Below, piece after piece: positions 25,426 to 34,203 of a stretch of DNA of 64,000 nt (position 1 is the first letter of the stretch; each line of letters begins with the position of its first letter). The stretch lies in NCBI RefSeq assembly GCF_002269385.1, contig NZ_CP022957.1, positions 2,967,001 through 3,031,000 of the forward strand. Direction: 5' to 3'. The DNA is from Maribacter cobaltidurans. Lineage in GTDB: Bacteria; Bacteroidota; Bacteroidia; Flavobacteriales; Flavobacteriaceae. The notes beneath the pieces are model-generated. The model did not search any database and was not told the origin of the DNA. It worked only from the letters and a program-made list of their open reading frames with translations. The position numbers and the translations under genes were made by a program.

Positions 25426-27064
25426 GCAGTTCTATCTAGGGGAAGCTTACAGATGGTCTCAAATTCAAGCTAGACAAGTATCTAGATATAATATTAAAGA
25501 CGTTAAGAAAGTTACTTTTGAATATCTTTTTGGGCTAGATAGGTTTAATCTTCACCTCTCTGAAATCGAATTGAGGGAAAAATTGTCTGAATTAAGGGAG
25601 TTAAAAGATCACCAGGAAAAAAAGGAAGAAAATTTATTGATAATTGGAAATGCAGAGAAAATTGATGGAATACCCATCGTAGATTCAAGTGAAATTGGAA
25701 AAACGAGTATTTATGATTACATCAGATATCTTACTCAAAAGTATAAAACTGAATCTCAATCAATCAATCAACTTTCTAGTCAGAATAAAAAATATGAAGA
25801 ATCAAATCTCAAGTTAAGAGATAGTCTTAAAACTTTAGATTATCAATATCGAAAAATTTCATCCAGAATTGATAAACTCAATATCGAAATTTCCGGTTAT
25901 GAAAATTATTTGGACAGAATTCAAAATAACAAATACAAAAACAAGCAATTAAAAAAAATACAGGAGTTTTCAACTGATTTGAATATTAAAACTTGTCCAA
26001 TTTGTGAAGCACGATTAGAAAAAAATGAAGAAGGTGAATGTATATTATGTCACACTGATCTGAGCAAAAAAATCTCTACTCCTGAGCAAAACCTAATTTT
26101 TTTGGAAGATGAAGAAAAAACTTTTAAAAAAGTTATTTCTCAAAGAATTTTTGACCGCAGAAAGTTAATCGAAAAACGTAGTAATATTAAAGATAAAATT
26201 AAGGAGTATGAAAGTCAGTTAGAGCATCAAACAAAAACATACGCAGGAAAAGAATTTGCAAACTTAAGGAAGAGAATTCTAGACATTGATGCTACACACA
26301 AGAAAATGGAAAGATATACGCGTATTTCTGTAAGATGGGAGGAACTTGAACCCATTCGAAAAAAGATAGACAATTTAGAAAATCAAATTGAAAAATTACG
26401 AGAAAAAATTTCCCAATACCAGCAAACAGAAAAGGATATCTTAATCATTAATACAATTCAAAATTTGGTTAGGTCTTATGTATCAGAACTTGGTTTATTT
26501 AAAGGTAATAAAGGGTTGATAGATAATATCAGGGTTGATGAAACAGATAATTACACTCCCTATTTAGATAATTTTGACATTTACAACATCTCGAGTTCAA
26601 GTGATAACATTCGAATAATTCTCAGTTATTATTTAGCATTATTGCAGACGTCAATTAAACTTGATCAAATTAATGAGATTTGTTATCCAAAATTACTGAT
26701 CCTAGATGAGCCAAAACAACAAAATCTTGATAGTGATTCTCTTATGGATTGTGTTAATTTAATAGAAAATATAACTTACAATAGCAGTCAAGTCATTTTA
26801 ACAACCTATTCAGAACTTCAAACTGATAAAGATAAATTTGATGATCATATTATATATGAAATGAAAGATAAAAATGATTATCTACTAAAAAGAATAAATT
26901 AGGGCAACACCAGCTGTCAACAATAGATAATCGCAATTACGGCGGATTCGATTAGATCCAAATCCACTCGGAATTACTTAAGTCTGTGCTAAACCGAAAA
27001 TTAAGGCATATTAATCCGTAACTGAAAGTTATTCTAGACAGTTGTGAAATTAACAAACTAAAAG

Positions 27065-27481
27065 ATGAAAACAGAAATAGAAAAATTAATCCCACATAGA
27101 TTTCCTTTTTTATTTGTGGACAAAATTGAAATAGCGAATGAAAAAGAGGTGGTAGGTTTTAAAAGTTTTAATGCGGAAGAAGATAAAATGCTTACGGGAA
27201 GCTTTCCTAAATTCAATTTTATCCCTGGAATGATATTGATAGAATCAATGGCACAATGCGGGGGAGCGGGAATTAAAAAAGCAGGATTGGCAGATGGGTT
27301 TTTCGGTTTGGTGAGTATGGAAAAAGTAAGTTTTTTGAGTGGCGCAACGTATGAAGAGGAAATTAAATACGTAATCAAAAATTTAAGAGTAAGTAATCGA
27401 TTAATAAAGCAGTCTGGAGTTGCGTATGTTCAGAATAGACCAGTTGCAGAAGCCACATGGTTATGTGCTAGGATTGACTAA
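27065..27481 (+). CDS. FabZ-like hot-dog-fold protein lacking the catalytic histidine
   Basis: A 138-residue protein with the FabZ start LIPHRFPFLFVDKI and the conserved Glu in IPGMILIESMAQCGG (near residue 60-75). In FabZ the segment before it reads GHFPGxP with the catalytic His; here it reads GSFPKFN, so His is replaced by Ser. The fold is likely to be retained, but 3-hydroxyacyl-ACP dehydratase activity is doubtful. It stands alone, in the same direction as the next small genes, with 160-210 bp gaps, and no fatty-acid genes are near. Housekeeping FabZ is probably elsewhere. Confidence 0.75.
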   Translation: MKTEIEKLIPHRFPFLFVDKIEIANEKEVVGFKSFNAEEDKMLTGSFPKFNFIPGMILIESMAQCGGAGIKKAGLADGFFGLVSMEKVSFLSGATYEEEIKYVIKNLRVSNRLIKQSGVAYVQNRPVAEATWLCARID

Positions 27482-27529
27482 ATAAAAACCTTGGATATCT
27501 GTAGCTATAAGTATTTTCCTGTTCTCGCC

Positions 27530-27584
27530 TACTTCTGATTTCGATGGATATCGGAACTTTCTGATTTTCAGATTTGTATACTTG
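27530..27584 (+). repeat. Dispersed intergenic repeat, copy 1
   Basis: TACTTCTGATTTCGATGG, ATATCGGAACT and GATTTTCAG blocks match the copy at 28440-28496 in order and spacing. The rest of the 177-bp gap shows nothing else. Confidence 0.6.
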
Positions 27585-27658
27585 TATTGTTAAGCGCTAA
27601 ACCACGCAACTACTTGTATCCGAAAATGTTGTACTACATTGTAATCAACCAATAACCA

Positions 27659-28369
27659 ATGATAAAATTCTTTAGAAAAATTCGGCAAAAGTTACTCTCC
27701 AAAAATAAATTCAATACGTATTTACTTTATGCCATTGGTGAAATTGTTTTGGTAATGATTGGTATTTTACTTGCCTTGCAAGTGAGCAATTGGAATCAGG
27801 ATAGGAAAGACCGCATTAGCGAGCGTAAACTATTGGACAATATTCATAGAGATTTTATTCAGAATAAAATTAGTTTTGATTCTGTTAAAGCAATTAACTA
27901 TCGTAGTCTCGCAGCCTTGGACGGCATGATTGCTCTGTTCCCTTTACAGAGAGATAGCCTAAAAAATGCAACCTTTTGGAAATACTTCTCACAAATACAA
28001 GACCATACCTATAATCCATATTCTGGCTCTATAGCATTGGTAATTAATTCAAATTCGCTTCAATTAATACAAGATGAAGACTTACAAGAATATCTAGTTT
28101 CTTGGGAAGATGTTTTACTGGATTATCAAGAAGAAGAAAATTTGTACTATAAAATGATGAATGACCATTTTTGGCCTTATTGGAGGGAAGTATTAGATTA
28201 TTCAGGATTTGACAATGAAATAAGTCTTACAGGAACTTCTACCGTAAAGTTTCAAAATTACATCATAGACAAAAGGAATTATTTAAGAGCCATTGTCAAA
28301 GCTATTGAGGAAGAACCCATTGAAAATCACATCAATGAAATTATCCGATTAACTGAACCAAAAGAATAA
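27659..28369 (+). CDS. DUF6090 family membrane protein
   Basis: A 236-residue protein with the DUF6090 start MIKFFRKIRQKLLSKNKFNT, then YLLYAIGEIVLVMIGILLALQVSNWN as a single N-terminal membrane segment and a long polar, mostly helical remainder. This family is abundant and often multi-copy in flavobacteria; its function is unknown. The gene is free-standing with long gaps on both sides that share a related repeat. Confidence 0.85.
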   Translation: MIKFFRKIRQKLLSKNKFNTYLLYAIGEIVLVMIGILLALQVSNWNQDRKDRISERKLLDNIHRDFIQNKISFDSVKAINYRSLAALDGMIALFPLQRDSLKNATFWKYFSQIQDHTYNPYSGSIALVINSNSLQLIQDEDLQEYLVSWEDVLLDYQEEENLYYKMMNDHFWPYWREVLDYSGFDNEISLTGTSTVKFQNYIIDKRNYLRAIVKAIEEEPIENHINEIIRLTEPKE

Positions 28370-28439
28370 TGAAAATAAAATTATTCATATAAAAATAGCG
28401 AAAGTACAACATAGGTCTTAAGTAATAGCTTGTTCTAAA

Positions 28440-28496
28440 TACTTCTAATCCCGATAGCTATCGGAACTGGAGGATTTTCAGTTAGGTTTGTACTTG
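28440..28496 (+). repeat. Dispersed intergenic repeat, copy 2
   Basis: TACTTCTAATCCCGATAGC, TATCGGAACT and GATTTTCAG blocks match 27530-27584. It is followed by a second palindrome, GCCTACCAGCTGGCAGGTAAGC (28496-28517 region). Confidence 0.6.
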
Positions 28497-28583
28497 CCTA
28501 CCAGCTGGCAGGTAAGCAAAGTTTAACGCTAATCAATACAACTTTTTATCATCGAGCATGGTAGCACATTTAGAAAATCACAA

Positions 28584-29390
28584 ATGAAATTTAAAACAGT
28601 AATACTCACCTGTGTTCTTTTGGCAATTGTTGGATACAAACAACCTGTCAATAAAAAAGAAAATACCATCAATTCCCAAACCGAGGTAGTTCAATCCGAA
28701 GACTTTTCCGATAACCTCAAAAATTGGGCAGAGGGCATAAACAATAATGACATTAATGCCATAAAAAATCTCTACGATCCTAATGGCGTTAAGATTATTT
28801 CTTCGGATAGTATACTTGAGAATTCAGCCCAAATAGCGGATTACTACATGATTCGCAAAGGAAGCATTACGTCAGCTGAATCAATATTCACTATAGAGGC
28901 AAACAAGGAAAGAGGAATTAATTATGAACTGGTCAGGTATACACGGGATAACCTAAAAGAATTCGTTGGAATTGTAATTTGGAGCATGGAAAATGAAAGG
29001 ATAATTAGGGAATTTGAATATACCGAAGAATATACTTCTGAATCAAAAAAAATTGACACCACAAATATAGCCCAGAGACGAAACTTATGGGTCGAACTCT
29101 GTAATACAAATAACCCGGAAAACCTGGTGAAACAACTCTACAGCAATAATACGATGTATTTTAACCATAAACCTATAGTACAGGGAACCGAAGCATTGAT
29201 TAGGGAATATGGCTATATGAATAATGAAAACTACGAGTTAAACTTACATCCAATGAAATTGGAGGTAGTAAATGCCAGCACGGCCTTTGAAATTGGGCAA
29301 TGTAGTGGAAGTTATAACGGAAAATATATTTTGGTCTGGAAAAAACAAACAGACGGAAATTGGAAAGTATTTATTGATTCCAATATTTAA
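28584..29390 (+). CDS. Secreted protein with two NTF2/SnoaL-like domains
   Basis: 268 residues. A hydrophobic leader (MKFKTVILTCVLLAIVGYKQ) is followed by two NTF2-like halves: NLKNWAEGINNNDINAIKNLY (from ~45) and RNLWVELCNTNNPENLVKQLY (from ~165), the latter ending in GKYILVWKKQTDGNWKVF, the strand pattern of DUF4440/SnoaL-like proteins. The leader has the shape of a lipoprotein signal, but the expected Cys is Tyr (codon TAC), so lipidation seems lost. Substrate or ligand is unknown. Confidence 0.65.
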   Translation: MKFKTVILTCVLLAIVGYKQPVNKKENTINSQTEVVQSEDFSDNLKNWAEGINNNDINAIKNLYDPNGVKIISSDSILENSAQIADYYMIRKGSITSAESIFTIEANKERGINYELVRYTRDNLKEFVGIVIWSMENERIIREFEYTEEYTSESKKIDTTNIAQRRNLWVELCNTNNPENLVKQLYSNNTMYFNHKPIVQGTEALIREYGYMNNENYELNLHPMKLEVVNASTAFEIGQCSGSYNGKYILVWKKQTDGNWKVFIDSNI

Positions 29391-29524
29391 AAAAAGAAGA
29401 CTAACAATATGTAGAAAAAGGTGGTTAAGCGGTAAGATAAAAGTTTGGTATTCCGTAATCGCCAACTTTTCATATACTTGAACGCTAATTTTAATATAAA
29501 ACGATATTCTCGAAAACAAGGAAA

Positions 29525-29992
29525 ATGACCCAATCTGAACTCATAATTTTAAACTTTACGGAGATTAGGAGAAGAAGCATAAAACTTTGGGAGGGACTTC
29601 CGGAGCGCTATTATGATTGGAAACCCGATGAAAAGGCCATGACGGCCATAGAAATGGTCAGGCACGTTTTGGAAGCCGATTATGGTTGGAATAAAATCAT
29701 CACTAATGAGAGTATGGCAGATTTTCAAACACCTTGGAAAAACCGACCCTTTGTTAGCGTTGCTGACGAACTTGAATTTGCCGAGCCCTATAGAAATTCA
29801 TTTTTGGAAAGCGTTCGCCAATTTTCCGACAGGGAATTAAGCGAAACGGAAATCATTCACCCCGGAAATGGAAAGAAAAAAATCCTTGGGAACTATTTAT
29901 TACGGATTGGATATCATGAATCTGTCCATGCGGGACAGTTCCTTTCTTATTTGCGGGCAATGAAAATAGATCGTCCGGAGATATGGGACTAA
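29525..29992 (+). CDS. DinB family protein
   Basis: A 155-residue four-helix-bundle protein. The three metal-binding histidines of the DinB superfamily are visible: MVRHVLEADYGW (His near 47) and YHESVHAGQFLSYL (two His near 136 and 140). Members include bacillithiol- and mycothiol-dependent transferases and many with no known activity. Start ATG 29525 gives a standard N-terminus (TQSELIILNFTEIRRRS). It is monocistronic as far as can be seen. Confidence 0.88.
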   Translation: MTQSELIILNFTEIRRRSIKLWEGLPERYYDWKPDEKAMTAIEMVRHVLEADYGWNKIITNESMADFQTPWKNRPFVSVADELEFAEPYRNSFLESVRQFSDRELSETEIIHPGNGKKKILGNYLLRIGYHESVHAGQFLSYLRAMKIDRPEIWD

Positions 29993-30214
29993 AAAACAGA
30001 AACACTAAAGCCAATTATAACAACTTAAACCAATAACTTAAGCAAAAGGTAATTGTATTTTTAGGGGACGGGAAATCCTTAGGATTTCACTCTGTGACCA
30101 GAAGGAAAGTATATAACCTATTAGTTTTGCGCTATGGATTGCAAGGAATAGGTACGGGTTTTATCCCGTAATTTGCATTGGGATAGGATCTTGGTAATCC
30201 GTTGAAGATACAGC

Positions 30215-31021
30215 ATGAACGAATTGAAAACAGGCGAGTTTTACGGAGCACATTATCAAAAATCGGCTTTTGAAAATGTACTCATTACGGATACCGAATA
30301 CACCCATGAAAAAGTGGATTGGCACTATCATGAAAATCCATATTTCACCTATCTGCTTCAGGGTAAACTCTTTGAAGCAAACAAAAAGGAATCTTACTAT
30401 TTAGAACCGGGAAATCTACTATTCCATAATTGGCAGGATGCACATTACAATATAAAACCACCTGAGTTTACGAGAGGGTTTCACATAGAACTCAATACCG
30501 AATGGTTTTCAACTTTTGATATTCAAATATTGGATTTTGAAGGGAGCATCAATTTAAAGGATCCTATAGCAAGGAACCTGATGAACCACATCTTTGTCGA
30601 TTCTAAAATCAACGACCCGTATTCAACATTGAGTATTGAAAGTAATTTGATCGCTTTGTTCAGTGCGATGGAAACATCAAAAAAAGACAGTTCCAAAAAG
30701 CCGGTGTGGGTGGGCCAATTAAAGGAACTGTTACTGGAGGAAAAAATCGATTATTCCTTACAAAATTTAAGTGCATCCTTAGGATTGCACCCGGTTCATT
30801 TGTCCCGAGAGTTCAGCAGATATTTTGGCACCAGTTTAGGGAATTATATACGGTTGCTGAAAATCAATCAGGCTTTTAACCTTATCGTTTCGAATAAATT
30901 TTCATTAACGGAAATTTGCTACCGATGCGATTTTTACGACCAAAGTCATTTCATCACCAACTTCAAACGTATTTATGGCACAACCCCTTCAAAAATCCAG
31001 ACGAAGATTTCCGTAGGTTAA
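30215..31021 (+). CDS. AraC-family transcriptional regulator
   Basis: 268 residues. The N-terminal cupin-like sensing domain has HYHENPYFTYLLQGKL and YLEPGNLLFHNWQDAHYN; the C-terminal ~100 residues carry two helix-turn-helix units (YSLQNLSASLGLHPVHLSRE and SLTEICYRCDFYDQSHFITN, then FKRIYGTTPSKIQ). It ends 63 bases before the serine hydrolase gene in the same direction, which is a plausible target or operon partner. The 222-bp upstream gap contains only a weak ACGGG..CCCGT hairpin. Confidence 0.92.
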   Translation: MNELKTGEFYGAHYQKSAFENVLITDTEYTHEKVDWHYHENPYFTYLLQGKLFEANKKESYYLEPGNLLFHNWQDAHYNIKPPEFTRGFHIELNTEWFSTFDIQILDFEGSINLKDPIARNLMNHIFVDSKINDPYSTLSIESNLIALFSAMETSKKDSSKKPVWVGQLKELLLEEKIDYSLQNLSASLGLHPVHLSREFSRYFGTSLGNYIRLLKINQAFNLIVSNKFSLTEICYRCDFYDQSHFITNFKRIYGTTPSKIQTKISVG

Positions 31022-31083
31022 TTTTATACAATTTTAGGGGCTTAATTAATCGCAACTTTGGTGTTCATCAAAAGTCAATCAAA

Positions 31084-32724
31084 ATGCGTAGTATGAAATC
31101 AAATTATTTATTAATTCTCCTGGTCTGTGTGGTTATATCGTGCAAGAACAGCGATGTATCGAGCAGCTCCCGTTCAAAAGAAATTGAAAATTTATATTTT
31201 TCCAAAGATGACATTTCCAAAGGGGATGTTTCCAAAAGGGACTACATCAATAACTTCACGTTAAACAAAGATGAATTCCTGAATATTCACTTTACATTGG
31301 ACAACCCGCTCGTAGAAAGTCTACAAGACATTGCGCCAAATTTAACCGTGGATGAATTATTGGAAAAAGGGAACTTTCAATTTTCCTTTTTAGTGGATGG
31401 GAAAATCATCTATGTAGAAAACCTGAACAAGGGCGCAGGACTAAGAGCCTCCAAAACAGAGCAGCTAGAGCACACCATACGCTTGGCGGCACCACAACAG
31501 TTAGATTTTTGGGGTTGGTTCATGTGGCTCAAATTCATGAAGCTAGGGGGTGGACAAGATGTTCTTGAGGATGGAAAACATACTTTAGGTATTGAGGTTA
31601 GACCGTATGTAAAACAGGCTTCGGTTCGTGTGGGCAAACTATTTGCCAAAGGGGAAGTTGCTGTTGAAGTTGCAGAAATACCCGTGGATGAAAGCCTAAT
31701 CCCCATTCAGGAAATACAACCCAATAGCGGCTGGAAAATATCCAAGGATACGTTTGATAGAAGTAAAATTGAAGCCTTAAATAGAAAAATAGCCGAAGGT
31801 AGATTTGAAGCTATCAATGGAATTGTGGTCATAAAGGAGGGGGAACTTTTAATAGAGGAATATTTTAACGGAGAAACTAGGGATAGTTTACACGACCCAA
31901 GGTCCGTTGGAAAATCAATCGCCTCTACCATGTTGGGTATCGCTGTTGAAGAGGGTTACATACCTAATGAAAATGCCCAATTAAAGGATTTTTACAATTT
32001 AAAATCTTTCCAAAACTATAGTTTAAAAAAAGATTCCGTTACGCTTAAATCGCTCTTGACCATGAGTTCCGGATTTCTTGGTAACGATAATGATTTCAGT
32101 AGTCCGGGTAATGAGGAAAATATGTATCCAACGAAAAACTGGGTGAAATTTGCCCTTGATTTACCCATGCAAGATGACAGGGTAATGGGTAAGGATTTTG
32201 CCTATTTTACGGCAGGGGTAGTAGTTTTAGGGGATATCATTGATAAAGCGGTCCCTGGGGGGTTGGTTTCATATGCCGATAAAAAGTTATTCGAACCACT
32301 GGGTATAACCAATTATCAATGGGAATATACCCCGCAAAAAGTGGGGAATACCGCTGGGGGAATTAGGTTAAGGACCATTGATTTTGCAAAATATGGTCAA
32401 TTATATAAGAACAAAGGTCTTTGGAATGGTAACCAAATTTTAACTGAACAATGGGTGGAAAAAAGTTTGGACAGGCACATAGAACAATCGCTTGACCATG
32501 GATACTACGGTTATTTATTTTGGAACAAAACCTTTTCCATTAACCATAAGGACTATGAGGTGTCCTATTGTAGCGGTATGGGAGGAAATAAAATTTACAT
32601 CTTTAAAGACATTCCTTATGTAGTTGTCATTACGTCTTCGGCATATAACGTTCCAAATGCACATGCCAACGTAGATAAAATGATGACCGAATATATATTG
32701 CCGGCAATCCTAGGGAAAGAATAG
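31084..32724 (+). CDS. Class C beta-lactamase-like serine hydrolase lipoprotein
   Basis: 546 residues from the ATG at 31084 (a second ATG at 31093 is possible). The signal peptide ends in a lipobox VVISC. Residues ~30-215 form a family-specific N-terminal part; the beta-lactamase fold follows with the nucleophile motif Ser274-V-G-Lys277 (DPRSVGKSIAST), FAYFTAGVVVLGDII around the Tyr motif, and GNTAGGIRLRTIDFAKYGQL. Such proteins are usually esterases or D-amino-peptidases rather than antibiotic resistance enzymes. No resistance role is suggested by the sequence. It follows an AraC-type regulator gene. Confidence 0.88.
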   Translation: MRSMKSNYLLILLVCVVISCKNSDVSSSSRSKEIENLYFSKDDISKGDVSKRDYINNFTLNKDEFLNIHFTLDNPLVESLQDIAPNLTVDELLEKGNFQFSFLVDGKIIYVENLNKGAGLRASKTEQLEHTIRLAAPQQLDFWGWFMWLKFMKLGGGQDVLEDGKHTLGIEVRPYVKQASVRVGKLFAKGEVAVEVAEIPVDESLIPIQEIQPNSGWKISKDTFDRSKIEALNRKIAEGRFEAINGIVVIKEGELLIEEYFNGETRDSLHDPRSVGKSIASTMLGIAVEEGYIPNENAQLKDFYNLKSFQNYSLKKDSVTLKSLLTMSSGFLGNDNDFSSPGNEENMYPTKNWVKFALDLPMQDDRVMGKDFAYFTAGVVVLGDIIDKAVPGGLVSYADKKLFEPLGITNYQWEYTPQKVGNTAGGIRLRTIDFAKYGQLYKNKGLWNGNQILTEQWVEKSLDRHIEQSLDHGYYGYLFWNKTFSINHKDYEVSYCSGMGGNKIYIFKDIPYVVVITSSAYNVPNAHANVDKMMTEYILPAILGKE

Positions 32725-32878
32725 AGCCCGTTATAAGAAGGTGTATATGGAAAAGTGAGCATAAAGCTTTTTTGAGGTTTTCCGAGAATATTTCAAATGG
32801 AAAAATAACATTTACTGCACTTTTTTTGGTGCCCTATAATCATTGGTTTTTTCCAGAAAATAATCATTAAATTTAAAA

Positions 32879-33301
32879 ATGGCAAAGAAGGATACAGAAA
32901 TACAAATCGATTTTTTAGACCATGTCGCCATTCGTGTCAAGGATTTGAAGGTTTCTGCCCAATGGTATCAAAAGGTTTTGGGACTTAAAAAGTACCAACT
33001 GCCAGAATGGGGCGAATTCCCCATTTTTATGTTGGCAGGCAAATCCGGTATTGCTCTCTTCCCAGCAAATAACGATGATCCTAAATTGGATTTGAGTTCA
33101 AGAAATGTGAAAATAGATCACTTTGCCTTTAATGTGAATCAAGAGAATTTTAATAGGGCGAAACAGCGGTATGAGGAATTGAATCTGGAATTCTCCGTTC
33201 AAGACCATCATTATTTTGATTCCATCTATACCCAGGATCCGGACGGGCATACGGTGGAGCTCACTACCATTAAAGTGAACCCTGAGGAATTTTACCAATA
33301 G
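32879..33301 (+). CDS. VOC (glyoxalase/dioxygenase superfamily) protein
   Basis: A 140-residue vicinal-oxygen-chelate protein. It contains FLDHVAIRVKDLKVSAQWYQ with a probable metal His, a second IDHFAFNV segment and the terminal YTQDPDGHTVELTTIK with Glu. Substrate unknown. The ATG at 32879 follows an A-rich sequence, which is normal here. Confidence 0.88.
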   Translation: MAKKDTEIQIDFLDHVAIRVKDLKVSAQWYQKVLGLKKYQLPEWGEFPIFMLAGKSGIALFPANNDDPKLDLSSRNVKIDHFAFNVNQENFNRAKQRYEELNLEFSVQDHHYFDSIYTQDPDGHTVELTTIKVNPEEFYQ

Positions 33302-33359
33302 TTTTGGTAAGTGCTACAAAACACAGAAATATTTAATATTTATCTTAAAATTCGTAAAC

Positions 33360-33542
33360 ATGAAGAGACCTCAAAAAATGAAAAGGTTAGGTGGTGTTTT
33401 TTTGTTTACTTGGTTGGTAATGTTCATTTTTAAACAATATCAAGGTGATGGTATCAAGCAAGATGGTGTTGGTACCGTTTTTTTGGTTTTGGGCCTGGTG
33501 TTTCTAATTGCAGGGTCGTTTCAGGAAGGTAAAGAGCAGTAA
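33360..33542 (+). CDS. Small membrane protein, unknown function
   Basis: 60 residues: a basic N-terminus (MKRPQKMKRLGG), two hydrophobic segments (VFLFTWLVMFIFKQY and VGTVFLVLGLVFLIAGSF) and a charged tail. No family recognised. Position and A-rich upstream sequence favour a real gene. Confidence 0.55.
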   Translation: MKRPQKMKRLGGVFLFTWLVMFIFKQYQGDGIKQDGVGTVFLVLGLVFLIAGSFQEGKEQ

Positions 33543-33615
33543 ATACCGGCAGGAATTCTTCCATAGTTAAGCAACCATTTTTTTAGTTTTGCATCTTTAC
33601 GTTTAAATAAAGGTC

Positions 33616-34074
33616 ATGAATAAGAGGGCTTCTTTTAAAATGGGTTTGTGGGCACTGCTAACTTTTTTTGTGAGTTTAGGTTGTTCCAAGGACGATGATA
33701 TCTCTTATGATTTGGTAGGGAGCTGGAAGGTTACATACTATATTACGGCGGGCGACCTTAGCATTACCAAGGAACAAAACCCTACATGGCCGGAAGTTAA
33801 CGGGGGCGAAATCACCGCAACATTCGGCGAGCCAGGTGATGGGGGAGAGGGAATACTTTCTGGATTTACCGTAAGCAATTCTTACACCGGAAGTTATACG
33901 GCTAAAAAGAATGGCGAACTGTCTATTGGTCCGGTGGCTACTACATTGATCAATGAACCGGAATGGACTTCTTTGTATAATATAAGTGCCGCACAAGAAT
34001 ATGAAGTCAAGGGCGATGAACTTTTTATCTACTATAACGATAGGACAGACGCCATTGTGTTTGAGCGTAATTGA
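33616..34074 (+). CDS. Lipocalin-like lipoprotein, unknown function
   Basis: 152 residues with a lipoprotein signal ending in VSLGC (Cys near 23) followed by SKDDD, an acidic run that is a surface-export signal in several Bacteroidota. The mature part starts YDLVGSWKVTYY, the usual opening of lipocalin-like/META-type beta barrels, and alternates strands to the C-terminus. Ligand unknown. Confidence 0.7.
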   Translation: MNKRASFKMGLWALLTFFVSLGCSKDDDISYDLVGSWKVTYYITAGDLSITKEQNPTWPEVNGGEITATFGEPGDGGEGILSGFTVSNSYTGSYTAKKNGELSIGPVATTLINEPEWTSLYNISAAQEYEVKGDELFIYYNDRTDAIVFERN

Positions 34075-34203
34075 GTATTCATTTTCTTTCAAGTAAAATA
34101 ACTTCCTTCTAAATTTATTTCCGGTGCATTTTTATAAAGCATGACATTCCTCATGTTTTAACGCTCCTATCTTGAACATCTTTGCATCTTCAAATAAAAC
34201 ACC

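Larger units (their letters stand above)
24231..25451 (+). mobile_element. IS3-family insertion sequence (IS407-like group), 1221 bp
   Basis: The ends are imperfect inverted repeats: TGTAAGCT-CCCCTTAAAACC..GAACTG on the left and the complement of CAGTTC..AGGGGAAGCTTACA on the right. The target duplication GATG is seen at 24227-24230 and 25452-25455. The element carries orfA and orfB with a -1 frameshift signal, is much richer in G/C than the surrounding island, and looks complete and recent. Confidence 0.95.
23674..26902 (+). pseudogene. SMC/Rad50-like ATPase of the ABC-three-component system, split by an IS element
   Basis: The N-terminal part (23674-24230) encodes MSRLKINKLVYN with a Walker A motif GPNSVGKT and ends in FFVEQRAG. 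Removing 24231-25451 and one GATG duplication joins it exactly in frame to WSQIQARQVSRYNIKDVKK and the rest, giving about 667 residues. The central part is a long coiled coil interrupted by a zinc-hook-like CPIC..CILC pair (near 25994-26050), and the C-terminus has SSSSDNIRIIL and the Walker B motif KLLILDEP. This architecture matches the ATPases of ABC-three-component/Lamassu systems. In the present form no full-length product can be made, but precise IS loss would restore it. Confidence 0.9.

Noticed and set aside
26903..29524. Integron-like gene cassette array with attC sites
   Set aside because: GTTAAGC and GTTTAAC words resemble attC cores, but paired R'/R'' boxes with the right spacing are missing and no integrase gene is present.
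29993..30214. Small RNA in the gap before the AraC gene
   Set aside because: Only a short ACGGG/CCCGT hairpin is present, with no terminator or promoter pattern that would support an RNA gene.
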